A stretch of 64,000 bases of DNA from Wohlfahrtiimonas chitiniclastica DSM 18708 (GCF_000375345.1 NZ_AQXD01000002.1:229505-293504), one strand, 5' to 3'. Shown: positions 1 through 10,151, numbered from the stretch's first letter. Program-made: numbers and translations. Notes: generated by a model from the sequence alone, not told the origin.

Positions 1-2201
1 GGACGAAGGCGCATGTCCACTTCATATAAGCGCCCGGATGCCGTTTGCGCGGTTAAATAATGGATGATCTTTTGTGCCAATTTCACGAAAAAGTCACTGT
101 TAAAAATGGGATGCGCGCCATCGGTCATTTGATCTTCCACCGCGTCGTGCAAAAAGATGATGTCCAAATCCGATTGATAACCGAGCTCTAAGCCGCCTAA
201 TTTTCCATATGCCACAATGATGAAATCAGGGCGACCATTTTTATGGCGAAGGGAAGTGGGTTGCCCATGTTTTTGGCTGAGCTCGCTCCATGCTAAACGC
301 AAAATCTTATTGAGAAGCGTATCGGCAAGCTCAGAGAGATAATCACTGACGATCATGAGCGGCATCTTGCCAGAAAAGTCCGCCATGGCGATTTTAAGCA
401 CGGTTTTATGCAAGAAATCACGCAGAAGGTTGAGGCGTTGCTCTTCAGTGGCTTTTGGCTGTTCTAGGGCAGTATTGAGGGCTTTACTGAGTTTACGATG
501 ATTGAAGGGTTTAGCATCCTCCATGCTTGCCATCAATTCATCAAAGAGCTTTGGAAAACGGGCAAGATAACGGCTTAAAAAAGTGCTGTGGCAACATAGA
601 TCAAGCACATGAATCAAGGCTGAATTGTACTCATGCAACCACTCAATGAAGCGGGATTCTTGCGCAATGCTTGCTAAAATGTCTAAAAATAGATTGAGCG
701 TATGGGCGCTGTGTTGCTGCTTAGTTTCTAGATAATGAAAGGCATGGAGCAAAATGAAGGTGATGGATTTTTGCGTCTCTAAATCTGCCTTTAAAAAGGT
801 CTCTTTTTGAAACGCCCACAACAGATAAGATTTTTGCTCGCTCTCGCGGGAATTTTGTAGATCAAACCACTTTTTAAAATCAATCGCTTCTTGTGGTTCA
901 CGCAGCAGTTTTAACAGGGAAGTGAAGTGATTGTCACTCTCTTGCACCGTCACGGCGCCAAAAATGTTCTCAAACTCTTCATGTACGATGCTTTGGTGAT
1001 ACATCAAAGTTTTAGTGAAGTTCTCCCATGAGGTGATGTTGAGCCCATGAATGAGGCGCGCTTGCTCAGCGGGTGTACTTGGCAATGTGTGGGTTTGTTC
1101 ATCGTGCACCATTTGTAAGCGATTTTCGATCAAGCGATAGAAAATATAGGCATTTTTTAGGGCGCTCACAGTTTCAGGGGAAAGATAACGCGTGCTGATT
1201 ACATCTAATGCTTGCATGATCTCTGTGGTTTGCAGCTGCGTTTGTTTACCGCCATGAATGAGCTGAAAAACTTGGGCGATGAACTCGATTTCGCGGATGC
1301 CGCCATCGCCAAGTTTAATGTTGTGGTGATTGTCTTTTAAAATCACCTCTTTTTGGATCATGTCTTTGATGTTTTTAAGGGCATCCACCAATTCATAATC
1401 AATGGTTTTTCGGTAAATGAAGGGATGAATCTCTTTTAAAAAGTGTTCACCTTCTGTCGTGTTACCCGCGACCACGCGCGCTTTAATGAGTGCATAACGC
1501 TCCCAATCGCGACCATATTGAAAATAATAACTCACCATCGCTACAGTGGATAAGGCAATGGGGCCGCTGCTGCCAAATGGGCGAAGGCGCAAATCCACGC
1601 GATAGACAAAGCCATCTTCTGTGGTTGTATGCAGGAGATGAATGAAGCGGCGTGCCACTTTATGGAAGAAATGCGCATCATCCCCAGAATAGCCAAAGAT
1701 GAGATCAATGTCCGAGGAGAAATTGAGCTCAAAGCCGCCCATTTTTCCCATGCCAATGACGTATGGGACGATGGGTTGCCCATGCTGATCCTTTGGTGCT
1801 TCAGTATTTTTTGTGGTGAATTGATAGGCTAAATTGAGGGCTTGCTGACAAAAGAAATCGGCAATGCGCGTAATGTCGCGATTGATGGTGAGCACATCAT
1901 CGATTTGATTGATGTCACGGTATGCCATTTTTAATAGCAATTGATTGCGAAGGGTGCGAAGCTTTGGCAGGGCTTCAGCTTCTGAATTTGCCGTAATGAT
2001 GAGCGATGAGAGATCAAGCGGCGCATCCCATTGTTGGGTTAAAAAATCAGTCAAATAGCGCTCAGGGCGATTGAGAATTAGGCGACCTGCCCACGGCGAA
2101 GACTCAAGCAAACGATTGAGGGCTAAAAAATCAGGATGCGTTTCCACGGTGTGATAGAGCTGTGGGTGACGTTCTTCAAACTGTAACCAATAATTTAACA
2201 T
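1..2201 (-). CDS. glnE: Glutamate-ammonia-ligase adenylyltransferase GlnE (partial, C-terminus off the left edge)
   Basis: Bifunctional enzyme that adenylylates and de-adenylylates glutamine synthetase in response to the PII protein. The reading frame is open from an ATG at 2199-2201 to the window edge, giving about 733 residues; the family is usually about 930-950, so roughly 200 C-terminal residues are missing only because of the window border. Two nucleotidyltransferase motifs are visible: GKMGGFELNFSSDIDLIF near residue 150 (adenylyl-removing half) and GKLGGLELGYQSDLDIIF near residue 655 (adenylyl-transferring half). Both keep the catalytic DxD aspartates, so the gene looks intact. It lies downstream of ispB on the same strand, separated by a hairpin at 2225-2245. 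Confidence 0.96.
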   Translation of the reverse strand, partial: MLNYWLQFEERHPQLYHTVETHPDFLALNRLLESSPWAGRLILNRPERYLTDFLTQQWDAPLDLSSLIITANSEAEALPKLRTLRNQLLLKMAYRDINQIDDVLTINRDITRIADFFCQQALNLAYQFTTKNTEAPKDQHGQPIVPYVIGMGKMGGFELNFSSDIDLIFGYSGDDAHFFHKVARRFIHLLHTTTEDGFVYRVDLRLRPFGSSGPIALSTVAMVSYYFQYGRDWERYALIKARVVAGNTTEGEHFLKEIHPFIYRKTIDYELVDALKNIKDMIQKEVILKDNHHNIKLGDGGIREIEFIAQVFQLIHGGKQTQLQTTEIMQALDVISTRYLSPETVSALKNAYIFYRLIENRLQMVHDEQTHTLPSTPAEQARLIHGLNITSWENFTKTLMYHQSIVHEEFENIFGAVTVQESDNHFTSLLKLLREPQEAIDFKKWFDLQNSRESEQKSYLLWAFQKETFLKADLETQKSITFILLHAFHYLETKQQHSAHTLNLFLDILASIAQESRFIEWLHEYNSALIHVLDLCCHSTFLSRYLARFPKLFDELMASMEDAKPFNHRKLSKALNTALEQPKATEEQRLNLLRDFLHKTVLKIAMADFSGKMPLMIVSDYLSELADTLLNKILRLAWSELSQKHGQPTSLRHKNGRPDFIIVAYGKLGGLELGYQSDLDIIFLHDAVEDQMTDGAHPIFNSDFFVKLAQKIIHYLTAQTASGRLYEVDMRLR

Positions 2202-2224
2202 GGGCAACTCTCATGAATAAAGCA

Positions 2225-2245
2225 AAGCCCTTCATGGAAGGGCTT
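2225..2245 (-). terminator. Hairpin between ispB and glnE, possible terminator or attenuator
   Basis: Perfect 9-bp inverted repeat AAGCCCTTC / GAAGGGCTT with a 3-base loop, located just after the ispB stop codon. On the minus strand it is followed by a moderately T-rich stretch (TTTGCTTTATT) rather than a clean T run, so termination may be partial and glnE may be reached by read-through. Confidence 0.6.
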
Positions 2246-2253
2246 CATTGCAT

Positions 2254-3234
2254 TTAGAATTTACGTTCAATGGCGTATTTTGCAAGGCCAATCAATGCCT
2301 CTTTATAGGGCGAATCAGCAATCGGGGCAATGGCAGTAATTGCTTGGTCCACTTGCTCGCACGCTTTTTGATAAGTGTAGGTGAGGGATTCTGTGCGTTC
2401 AATGATCTGTAAAATGGTGGACAATTGGCTCACATCAGCATTGAGTAGGGCATTGCGGACCAGTTCGGCCTCTTCTGGTGTACCAACTTCAATGGCACGA
2501 ATGAGTGGCAATGTGGGTTTGCCTTCTGCTAAGTCATCGCCTGTATTTTTACCCATCTCTTCGGCGGTGGCCGTGTAATCTAAAATGTCATCGATGAGCT
2601 GGAATGCTGTACCAACATATTTACCATATTCACGGAACGCTTCCACTTGTGATTCAGGTTGTCCTGAGGTTTCATAGGCCATTACACCTGCGATTTCCGC
2701 CGCCGCTTCAAACAATTTAGCTGTTTTTGAATAGATGACATTAAAGTAATTTGCTTCTGTGATGTTTGGCTCTTTGATGTTTAACAGCTGCAACACTTCG
2801 CCTTCTGCAATGCGGTTGGTGGCTTCGGCTAAAATGCGCATCACACGCATGGAATCTAAATTCACCATCATTTGGAAAGCGCGCGTGTATAAGAAGTCGC
2901 CCACTAAAACGCTCGCTTCATTGCCCCAAATGGCATTGGCGGTCTCTTTGCCGCGGCGCATGTCGGAGTGATCCACCACATCATCATGCAATAAGGTTGC
3001 CGTATGGATAAACTCAATCAACGCCGCCGCTGAAATGTGTTTATCACCGGTGTATTGTGCCGCTTTGGCACACAATACAGTAATCATCGGGCGTAAGCGC
3101 TTACCGCCAGATAAAATGATGTATGCACCAAGTTCGTTGATCAATGCCACATCAGAGGATAACGCCGTCATGATGGCTTCATTGACTTGGTTAAAATCGT
3201 CGGCAATCAACGCTTGAATATTTTTGATAGACAT
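2254..3234 (-). CDS. ispB: Octaprenyl (polyprenyl) diphosphate synthase
   Basis: Long-chain trans-prenyltransferase that condenses isopentenyl diphosphate units to make the side chain of ubiquinone and/or menaquinone. At 326 residues it has the usual length. The first aspartate-rich motif DDVVDHSD is at about residues 84-91, followed by the MRRG basic stretch; the second motif QLIDDILDY lies near residue 210. GGKRLRP near residue 43 is the substrate-binding region. Chain length cannot be read safely from the sequence, so octaprenyl is assumed from gammaproteobacterial relatives. It is divergent from recG; the intergenic gap holds a TATAAT (minus strand) at 3272-3277 that could serve it. Confidence 0.93.
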   Translation of the reverse strand: MSIKNIQALIADDFNQVNEAIMTALSSDVALINELGAYIILSGGKRLRPMITVLCAKAAQYTGDKHISAAALIEFIHTATLLHDDVVDHSDMRRGKETANAIWGNEASVLVGDFLYTRAFQMMVNLDSMRVMRILAEATNRIAEGEVLQLLNIKEPNITEANYFNVIYSKTAKLFEAAAEIAGVMAYETSGQPESQVEAFREYGKYVGTAFQLIDDILDYTATAEEMGKNTGDDLAEGKPTLPLIRAIEVGTPEEAELVRNALLNADVSQLSTILQIIERTESLTYTYQKACEQVDQAITAIAPIADSPYKEALIGLAKYAIERKF

Positions 3235-3271
3235 TCTCGCCCCTGTTTCTCTTTTGACTATGAATTAAGGT

Positions 3272-3277
3272 ATTATA
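3272..3277 (-). promoter_or_regulatory. Candidate -10 box for ispB
   Basis: On the minus strand this reads TATAAT, about 38 bases before the ispB start. The base positions 17 bp further upstream read AATACT, a poor -35. On the plus strand the same place gives TATTAT, so ispB and recG promoters may overlap. Only the -10 match is strong. Confidence 0.35.
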
Positions 3278-3317
3278 AGGCCTGTTCAATAAAAAGTATT
3301 CATATAAGAGATAATTT

Positions 3318-5354
3318 GTGATTCTTCAGCAATCTGTGACAAAGCTTCCCGGTGTTGGGCCGAAGATGGCAAAGACCTTAGAGAAGCTCCACATCCATAC
3401 GATTCAGGACATGATTTTTCATCTGCCCCATCGTTATCAAGACCGCACGCGCCTATTGCCGATTGCGGCATTGCACGTTGGTGATACAGCAGTTGTGGAA
3501 GTGAGCGTGGTGAAAAAAGAAGTCTCACAAGGGCGCAAAAAGTATCTGACAGTTTGGGTGAAAGATGACACAGGCATCATGCAATTTAAGTTCTTTAATT
3601 TTAATCATGGCTTATTGAAAGTATTGGATGAAAACTTACTGATTCGTGCCTTTGGCGAGGTGAAAAAGGGTTATCCTTATTTAGAAATGGTGCACCCTGA
3701 GTTTCGGGCATTGCATGAATCAATTGCTGTCGAAGAGCGATTGACACCGATTTATCCCTTAACGGCGGGCATCAATCAAAAGCAGATGCGTACCATGATC
3801 ACAGCAGCGCTCACATTAACCACGCCAGAATCTTTCCCAAGCTTTATTTCGAGCAAATATTCCTTGTCAGATGCACTTCATTATCTACACAATCCACCGC
3901 CAGATGCGAACTTGCAGCAACTCTCTGAAGGTTCGCATCCGTGGCAAAAGGCATTGGCATTAGAAGAGGTGCTCGCGTATCAATTGGCGCTTGGGCGCGC
4001 GCGTGTTTCGGATACCCATAAAACCGCCATTGCCATTGCGCTCGCTTTACCGGCTGAGAAAGCACTCCTACAAAGTTTGCCGTATCAATTGACGAATGCA
4101 CAGCACCGCGTGATTGCAGAGATCAAAGAAGACATGATGCAACACAGCCCGATGATGCGCTTGGTGCAGGGCGATGTGGGGGCAGGGAAAACCATCGTGG
4201 CGACCGTGGCGCTTTTACATGTGGCGATGATGAAGCAGCAAGCCATCATGATTGCACCCACAGAATTATTGGCAGAGCAGCACTATTTAACCATTGATAA
4301 ATTGTTATCGCCGCTGGGCATTCGTGTCACGTTTTTATCGGGCGGTTTGACGGCGAAAGAGAAACGCATCCGCTCTGAAGCGATTGCTAACGGCGAGATT
4401 GAGATCATTGTAGGCACGCATGCGACGTTTCAAGAGAGCGTTGAATATGCATCCCTTGCCCTTGTGATTGTCGATGAACAGCATCGCTTTGGCGTGGCGC
4501 AGCGCCTTGCCTTGCAAGAGAAAAATCCACATCATCAACCGCACTTTTTGATGATGACAGCAACGCCCATTCCGCGCACATTGGCCATGATCGCTTATGC
4601 GGATTTAAAGCATTCCATCATTGATGAAAAGCCCGCCAATCGCGTGCCGATCACCACAACGCTTGTGAACCATCAAAAGCGTGATCAGTTGATTGCACGC
4701 TTAGCCTTACAATGTGCAAAGGGCGTGCAAGCTTATTGGGTATGCACGTTGATTGAGGCCAATGAAACCTTATCCGCTCAAGCCGCTGAAGAGACGCATC
4801 AAACATTATCCATGATGATGCCGAATGTGCGCATTGGTTTACTGCATGGCAAGATGAAACCGAAGGAAAAAGAGGCGATCATGCTGGCGTTCAAACAGCA
4901 TGAATTAGATGTATTGGTGGCCACCACGGTGATTGAAGTGGGCGTTGATGTGCCAAATGCCACCATTATGGTGATTGAAAATGCAGAGCGGTTAGGGCTC
5001 TTTCAGCTCCATCAATTGCGTGGGCGCGTTGGGCGCGGCAGTCAAGCATCGTTTTGTTTATTGATGTATGAGCCGCCTTTATCGGCTGTGGCACAAGAGC
5101 GTTTGCAAATTTTACAACAAACCGAAGATGGCTTTGTGATCGCAGAAAAGGATTTAGAGATTCGCGGAACAGGCGAGATCATCGGCACCAAGCAAACAGG
5201 AGAAGTGACCTTTAAAGTGGCCAATATGTTGGTGCATCGTGACATCATTGATCGCGCGCAGCAAATGGTGCCTAAGCTCATTGACAATGATGTGATCGTC
5301 AATGGTTTGATTCAGCGTTGGCTCAGCCATCGCACGCAATTTATCAGTGTATAG
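3318..5354 (+). CDS. recG: ATP-dependent DNA helicase RecG
   Basis: Double-strand DNA translocase that reverses stalled replication forks and processes branched recombination intermediates. The 678-residue product has the family layout: an N-terminal wedge/OB domain (LPGVGPKMAKTLEKL, LPHRYQDRTRL), then helicase domains with Walker A GDVGAGKT near residue 285, DEQH box near residue 386, motif III TATPIPRTLA, and the C-terminal QLRGRVGRG motif. The start is GTG at 3318, preceded by AAGAG at a suitable distance; the start aligns with where RecG proteins normally begin. It is followed after 7 bases by a lipoprotein gene, so the two are probably cotranscribed. Confidence 0.97.
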   Translation: MILQQSVTKLPGVGPKMAKTLEKLHIHTIQDMIFHLPHRYQDRTRLLPIAALHVGDTAVVEVSVVKKEVSQGRKKYLTVWVKDDTGIMQFKFFNFNHGLLKVLDENLLIRAFGEVKKGYPYLEMVHPEFRALHESIAVEERLTPIYPLTAGINQKQMRTMITAALTLTTPESFPSFISSKYSLSDALHYLHNPPPDANLQQLSEGSHPWQKALALEEVLAYQLALGRARVSDTHKTAIAIALALPAEKALLQSLPYQLTNAQHRVIAEIKEDMMQHSPMMRLVQGDVGAGKTIVATVALLHVAMMKQQAIMIAPTELLAEQHYLTIDKLLSPLGIRVTFLSGGLTAKEKRIRSEAIANGEIEIIVGTHATFQESVEYASLALVIVDEQHRFGVAQRLALQEKNPHHQPHFLMMTATPIPRTLAMIAYADLKHSIIDEKPANRVPITTTLVNHQKRDQLIARLALQCAKGVQAYWVCTLIEANETLSAQAAEETHQTLSMMMPNVRIGLLHGKMKPKEKEAIMLAFKQHELDVLVATTVIEVGVDVPNATIMVIENAERLGLFQLHQLRGRVGRGSQASFCLLMYEPPLSAVAQERLQILQQTEDGFVIAEKDLEIRGTGEIIGTKQTGEVTFKVANMLVHRDIIDRAQQMVPKLIDNDVIVNGLIQRWLSHRTQFISV

Positions 5355-5361
5355 AGGTGAT

Positions 5362-5760
5362 ATGAAAGGCTTGGCAATTGTAGGATTGATGGTGATGTTA
5401 ACGGGTTGTGCCACAAATCATGGCGCGCCGATTGATGATGATTTAGGCAAAATCACCTTGCCAAATGGTGCAACTTATGTGGGTGATCTAGTCAATGGTG
5501 TGCCAGAAGGTTATGGCACATTAAAGAGTGCAGAAGGTATTTATACAGGGGCGATTAAGCAAGGCAAAGCCCATGGCTTTGGCAAAACAGTGAGCGCAGA
5601 TGGCGCAGTCTATGAGGGCGAGCATGTGATGGGCGAGTTTCATGGACGCGGAAAACTCACGTTGAGTGATGGCTCATTTTTCATCGGCCAGATGCGCCAC
5701 AATAAAGTGGGCAAAGGCACGATGTTTTTAAATGATGGTCGAGCGGTGGATCTACGTTGA
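5362..5760 (+). CDS. MORN-repeat lipoprotein
   Basis: Small outer-envelope protein of unknown function, 132 residues. The start chosen is ATG 5362, because AGAGGTG precedes it and the product then begins with a classic lipoprotein signal: a Met-Lys start, hydrophobic core and the lipobox LTGC at about residues 13-16. A GTG at 5347 in frame would add five residues and spoil the spacing. After a short linker come three to four MORN-type repeats (YVGDLVNGVPEGYGTL, YTGAIKQGKAHGFGK, YEGEHVMGEFHGRGKL and a last divergent copy). MORN repeats form extended beta-hairpin strips, often at membranes. It lies 7 bases after recG, and its stop abuts the stop of the convergent PhzF-like gene. No function is claimed. 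Confidence 0.85.
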   Translation: MKGLAIVGLMVMLTGCATNHGAPIDDDLGKITLPNGATYVGDLVNGVPEGYGTLKSAEGIYTGAIKQGKAHGFGKTVSADGAVYEGEHVMGEFHGRGKLTLSDGSFFIGQMRHNKVGKGTMFLNDGRAVDLR

Positions 5761-6609
5761 TCACTCAGCCCAAAGCAATTCACCTTGTCCCATAAAGGTG
5801 TTTTGCCCGCCGATCCAAATCTCACCTTCAACAACTTTTAAATATAAGACGTTTTCACGCCCCATTTTGCAACCCTGACGAATGCGATATTCCAGAGACG
5901 TTGTGCCGTTTAAACAGTGTAAACCACCTAAATTGGCAGCGGCTGATCCTGTGCCGCTGTCTTCGCCGATTGCGCCATTTTTAAGGTAAAAATAGCGCGC
6001 ATACACATCATTGTTTGTGCGGCTCCATGCATAGATCATGGTGCGCCCTTCATAGAGCGTGGCATGCTCTTTAAACAATGTGGAATTAATGGCAATGGCA
6101 TCCACCGCTTCAGCACTGTCTAACTCCACAAGTAATTGTTCGCTGCCCGTATTGACCCAAGTGGGGCAGGAGAGAATATTGGCTTCCGTTAAGCCAAGCA
6201 TTTGCGCTGTGCCAGCAATGGTTAATGTGCTTGCCCGCATTGTTGGGGCAAGGGGCGCTTTGATCCAATAAATGTGTTTATGACGATCAATCTCAACCGG
6301 CACATTGCCCGATTCAGTTTTAACATGGGTGAAAGTGGGATTCGGCTGCAATTTCTCTAAAATTTTCAGCGCACCAATGATGGGATGTCCTGCAAAAGGT
6401 AGGGCTTGCATTGGCGTAAAAATGGAGAGCTTAGGTTCAGTTGAGTCCACGTGTTCAATGAAGACAGTTTCTGATTGATTTAGCATTGCGGCGATTTTTT
6501 GCATCGCGGCTTTGCTTAAAGGATCATCAAGCACAAATACGGGCAATGGATTGCCTTTGTCTTGTTCTGTGGTAAAGACGTTGATCCAAAAATAGGTGAG
6601 TGTCTTCAT
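5761..6609 (-). CDS. PhzF-family isomerase/epimerase-like protein
   Basis: Member of the PhzF phenazine biosynthesis-like family, which share a diaminopimelate-epimerase fold; the substrate of most members is unknown. Visible family hallmarks are the N-terminal FxxGNPLPVFV stretch, the FAGHPIIGA motif near residue 75 and EDSGTGSAAANLGG near residue 215, which form the active-site anion holes. I place the start at ATG 6609 (282 residues), because AAGGAG sits 5 bases before it; a GTG at 6615 would overlap that site. No phenazine genes are nearby, so a role in phenazine synthesis is not implied. Confidence 0.88.
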   Translation of the reverse strand: MKTLTYFWINVFTTEQDKGNPLPVFVLDDPLSKAAMQKIAAMLNQSETVFIEHVDSTEPKLSIFTPMQALPFAGHPIIGALKILEKLQPNPTFTHVKTESGNVPVEIDRHKHIYWIKAPLAPTMRASTLTIAGTAQMLGLTEANILSCPTWVNTGSEQLLVELDSAEAVDAIAINSTLFKEHATLYEGRTMIYAWSRTNNDVYARYFYLKNGAIGEDSGTGSAAANLGGLHCLNGTTSLEYRIRQGCKMGRENVLYLKVVEGEIWIGGQNTFMGQGELLWAE

Positions 6610-6675
6610 GTGCACTCCTTATGGCAAAAATGAAGGGTTCTAGTAGATTTACCATATTTTTTCATGGCGCACAAA

Positions 6676-6698
6676 AAAAGGCAGCAAAGCTGCCTTTT
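6676..6698 (-). terminator. Rho-independent terminator of the sdhCDAB operon
   Basis: A 10-bp inverted repeat AAAAGGCAGC / GCTGCCTTTT with a 3-base loop. On the minus strand it is followed by a run of T, as expected for intrinsic termination, and it lies about 20 bases after the sdhB stop codon. Confidence 0.88.
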
Positions 6699-6717
6699 GA
6701 TTCATGCAATCATTCGA

Positions 6718-7500
6718 TTAATTATGGCGCGCCACGATTAATTTTTTGATTTCCGCAATCGCTTTTGCAGGGTTTAAGCCCTTAGGACACGTTTTTGTAC
6801 AGTTCATAATAGTGTGACAACGGTACAATTTGAACGGATCTTCTAATTCCGCTAAACGTTCACCTTTGTATTCATCACGAGAATCCATAATGAAGCGATA
6901 CGCTTGCAACAATACCGCAGGACCTAAGTATTTATCAGAGTTCCACCAATAGCTTGGGCAAGAAGTCGAGCAGCTTGCGCACAAGATGCATTCGTATGAA
7001 CCATCGAGTTTGCGGCGCTCTTCAATGGATTGCAAACGCTCGCGTGGAGGATTTGGCGTATCCGCTTGTAACCAAGGTTGAATGGATGCGTGCTGTGCAT
7101 AGAAGTGCGTTAAATCTGGCACTAAGTCTTTCACCACAGGCATGTGCGGTAAAGGCGCGATGCGCACTTCATCTGTGCCAATGGATTCAATGGCTTTTGT
7201 ACACGCAAGTGTATTGGTGCCATCAATGTTCATCGCACATGAACCACAAACGCCTTCACGGCATGAACGGCGCAATGTCAATGTTGGATCGATTTCGTTT
7301 TTGATTTTCAATAACGCATCGAGCACCATTGGCCCACATTCATCCATATTGACTTCATATTTATCAAAACGTGGATTTTCACCTGTATCAGGGTTCCAAC
7401 GATAGATTTTAAAGACGCGCTTATTTTTCGCGCCTTCTGCTTTAAAATATTGTCCGTTTTCTTTGACAATAGAATTTGCAGGTAATTTAAACTCAGCCAT
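6718..7500 (-). CDS. sdhB: Succinate dehydrogenase iron-sulfur subunit
   Basis: Electron-transfer subunit of complex II, carrying electrons from the SdhA flavin to quinone at the inner membrane. The 260-residue protein shows all three cluster ligands: the 2Fe-2S motif CREGVCGSC with a later Cys (LACTK) near residues 60-80, the 4Fe-4S motif [12 protein letters not shown] near residue 150-165, and the 3Fe-4S motif [14 protein letters not shown] near residue 215. It is the last gene of sdhC-sdhD-sdhA-sdhB, 11 bases after sdhA. Confidence 0.98.
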   Translation of the reverse strand: MAEFKLPANSIVKENGQYFKAEGAKNKRVFKIYRWNPDTGENPRFDKYEVNMDECGPMVLDALLKIKNEIDPTLTLRRSCREGVCGSCAMNIDGTNTLACTKAIESIGTDEVRIAPLPHMPVVKDLVPDLTHFYAQHASIQPWLQADTPNPPRERLQSIEERRKLDGSYECILCASCSTSCPSYWWNSDKYLGPAVLLQAYRFIMDSRDEYKGERLAELEDPFKLYRCHTIMNCTKTCPKGLNPAKAIAEIKKLIVARHN

Positions 7501-7511
7501 AACCGATTCCT

Positions 7512-9314
7512 TTAGTATGTTCTTTCTTTAGGTGGGATATACTCGATATCATCAGTAAGAGTGTAAGTGTGCACAGGACGATAATCGATTTTGATCTCGC
7601 CGGTTGCATCATCTAACCACGCTAAAGTATGCTTCATCCACTCTTCATCGTTACGATTCGGGAAGTCTTCACGAGCATGTGCACCGCGAGATTCTTTACG
7701 ATTGTAAGCAGAAGCGACAGTGGTCATGGCATTCGCTAAAAGGTTAGACAACTCTAAAGTTTCCACTAAGTCAGAGTTCCAAATTAAGCTGCGGTCATGC
7801 ACTTTGATCTCTTTGAAGTCATTGAAGGCTTCAGTGATGGCAGTCACACCGTCTTTTAATGTCTCTTCCATACGGAATACAGACACGTCTGCTTGCATTG
7901 CGCGCTGCATTTTGTCACGCAATTGTGCCGTCGGAATTGAGCCATTTGCATGACGGATGCTGTCAAAGCGATCTAAAATGGCAATGATTTTATCTTCAGG
8001 CAAATCTTTTTGTGTTGCATTTGGCTTTAAGATTTCAGCCGCACGGTTTGCAGCTGCACGGCCAAAGACCACTAAGTCAAGCAATGAGTTAGAACCTAAA
8101 CGGTTCGCACCATGTACAGACACACACGCAGCCTCACCGATCGCCATCAAACCTGGTACCACGTGATCTGGGTTGCCATCTTTCAATGTCACAACTTCAG
8201 CATGATAGTTCGTTGGAATACCACCCATGTTGTAGTGAACGGTTGGGATGATTGGGATGGGCTCTTTGGTGACATCTACGTTTGCGAAGATTTTTGCACT
8301 TTCTGCAATGCTTGGTAAACGTTCATTGATCACTTCAGGACCTAAGTGCATTAAGTTCAAATACACGTGATCTTTTTTAGGACCAACACCGCGACCTTCA
8401 CGGATTTCTAACAAGATGGAGCGGGACACAACGTCACGAGAGGCAAGATCTTTTGCATTCGGTGCATAGCGTTCCATGAAGCGTTCGCCGTTTGAGTTGG
8501 TTAAGTAACCACCTTCACCGCGTACACCTTCTGTGATTAAGCAGCCTGCGCCATAGATGCCTGTTGGGTGGAATTGAACAAATTCCATATCCTGTAAAGG
8601 TACACCTGCACGCGCTGCCATACCGCCGCCATCACCTGTACAAGTATGAGCAGACGTTGCAGAGAAGTAAGCACGACCATAACCACCTGTTGCCAATACC
8701 ACCATTTGGGCACGGAATACGTGGATGGTACCATCGGCTAAGTTCCAAGCGATCACACCGCGACATTCATCATTTTCCATGATTAAGTCGAGGGCAAAAT
8801 ATTCGATGTAGAATTCAGCGTGATGTTTCAAAGATTGTTGATACAACGTATGCAACATAGCGTGGCCAGTACGGTCAGCGGCGGCACATGTACGTTGTGC
8901 TTGTGCTTCACCGTAATGGGTGGTCATGCCGCCGAAAGGACGCTGATAGATTTTACCTTCTTTCGTACGAGAGAAAGGCAAACCATAATGTTCTAATTCT
9001 AAAATCGATGGGATGGCTTCGCGACACATATATTCGATGGCATCTTGGTCACCTAACCAGTCAGAACCTTTAACGGTGTCATACATGTGCCAGCGCCAAT
9101 CATCTTCACCCATGTTGCCTAAAGCTGCAGATACGCCGCCTTGTGCTGCCACTGTGTGAGAACGCGTTGGGAATACTTTAGTCACACATGCTGTTTTAAA
9201 GCCTTTTTCCGCCATACCCAATGTCGCACGCAAACCTGCACCGCCTGCGCCCACTACTACAACATCATATACATGTTCGGTGATGTTATAGTCTTTATAT
9301 TTTTTCAAATTCAT
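7512..9314 (-). CDS. sdhA: Succinate dehydrogenase flavoprotein subunit
   Basis: Catalytic subunit oxidising succinate to fumarate with covalently bound FAD. The 600-residue sequence has the GAGGAGLRA dinucleotide-binding motif near residue 22, the SHTVAAQGG segment containing the FAD-attaching histidine near residue 52, and the active-site region [21 protein letters not shown] near residues 250-270 with the proton-shuttle arginines further on. The C-terminus ends in PPKERTY, typical of SdhA. Codon use is rich in GGT/CGT-type codons when read on its own strand, as in other highly expressed genes here. It sits between sdhD and sdhB in one operon. Confidence 0.98.
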   Translation of the reverse strand: MNLKKYKDYNITEHVYDVVVVGAGGAGLRATLGMAEKGFKTACVTKVFPTRSHTVAAQGGVSAALGNMGEDDWRWHMYDTVKGSDWLGDQDAIEYMCREAIPSILELEHYGLPFSRTKEGKIYQRPFGGMTTHYGEAQAQRTCAAADRTGHAMLHTLYQQSLKHHAEFYIEYFALDLIMENDECRGVIAWNLADGTIHVFRAQMVVLATGGYGRAYFSATSAHTCTGDGGGMAARAGVPLQDMEFVQFHPTGIYGAGCLITEGVRGEGGYLTNSNGERFMERYAPNAKDLASRDVVSRSILLEIREGRGVGPKKDHVYLNLMHLGPEVINERLPSIAESAKIFANVDVTKEPIPIIPTVHYNMGGIPTNYHAEVVTLKDGNPDHVVPGLMAIGEAACVSVHGANRLGSNSLLDLVVFGRAAANRAAEILKPNATQKDLPEDKIIAILDRFDSIRHANGSIPTAQLRDKMQRAMQADVSVFRMEETLKDGVTAITEAFNDFKEIKVHDRSLIWNSDLVETLELSNLLANAMTTVASAYNRKESRGAHAREDFPNRNDEEWMKHTLAWLDDATGEIKIDYRPVHTYTLTDDIEYIPPKERTY

Positions 9315-9362
9315 GTGATTCCTCTAACTATTAACGATATTTGTTATCTTCTTGAACGCGAT

Positions 9363-9749
9363 TTAGATGAAAATGTTCAATGCCACTTTCAATACAGCGA
9401 TCACCAACACTAACCAAACGAGGGTTAAGAGGGTTTTGACAAGATAAATATAAAAGACGCGTTTTGTCGTTTGATGGACATAGTCTTCAATGATGGTCTG
9501 AATACCGTGGGCAGCATGAAAGATGCTCACAGAAATAAACGTTAAGAGCAATGTTGTGTGAAGGGGTTTTGAGATCCAGATGATCACATCACGGATGTCA
9601 GATTTGAGTAGAAATGCCATAGAGAAGGCAAACCACACAAATAACACTGCTAAAATGACAGAGGAAACTTTCTGCAATAACCACTCTTTTGAGCCAGAGT
9701 GAGCTGAGCCTAAACCTTTAACGCGGCCAAGCGGTGTACGATAATTCAT
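9363..9749 (-). CDS. sdhD: Succinate dehydrogenase membrane anchor subunit
   Basis: 128-residue membrane anchor of complex II with three predicted transmembrane helices. The segment HAAHGIQTIIEDYVH corresponds to the SdhD helix that supplies haem and quinone-site residues, and SGSKEWLLQKVSSVILA at the N-terminus matches the start of the family. It follows sdhC after 12 bases and precedes sdhA by 48 bases. Confidence 0.93.
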   Translation of the reverse strand: MNYRTPLGRVKGLGSAHSGSKEWLLQKVSSVILAVLFVWFAFSMAFLLKSDIRDVIIWISKPLHTTLLLTFISVSIFHAAHGIQTIIEDYVHQTTKRVFYIYLVKTLLTLVWLVLVIAVLKVALNIFI

Positions 9750-9761
9750 GATTGTCTCCTA

Positions 9762-10151
9762 TTATGCACAAATGCCTACGCCAAGAATCGCAATTGTTAC
9801 GATAACGCTCGCGATGATGACCCAACGACCTGATTTTTGAGCCTCTTCATTGCTGATGCCGATGCCAGCATCCCAAAAAAGGTGACGAATACCATTACAG
9901 AAATGGTAAACCGTAGAAGCAACACCGATGGCTAAAAGCGGGAAGAATGCATAATGTGTCAATAGGGATTGAATGCCGATCGCTAAGTTTAAGTTAAACG
10001 GGATGGCAATGATCCATGCACAAATCACAAGCACTACAACTAAAGAAGCGATACCTGTTAAGCGATGCAAGAAACTCATGACTGAGGTTTGTTGAAATTT
10101 GTAGCCTGAACCTAGCATGAAAGGTGATAAAGGCCGTTGATGCTTTTCCAT
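9762..10151 (-). CDS. sdhC: Succinate dehydrogenase cytochrome b556 subunit
   Basis: 129-residue membrane subunit of complex II, first gene of the operon. It has RPLSPFML near the N-terminus, SFLHRLTGIASL (quinone-site Ser/Arg region) and the family motif HFCNGIRHLFWD near residue 85, which contains the haem-ligand histidine. Three transmembrane helices are evident. AAGGAG lies seven bases before the ATG on the minus strand. Confidence 0.95.
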   Translation of the reverse strand: MEKHQRPLSPFMLGSGYKFQQTSVMSFLHRLTGIASLVVVLVICAWIIAIPFNLNLAIGIQSLLTHYAFFPLLAIGVASTVYHFCNGIRHLFWDAGIGISNEEAQKSGRWVIIASVIVTIAILGVGICA

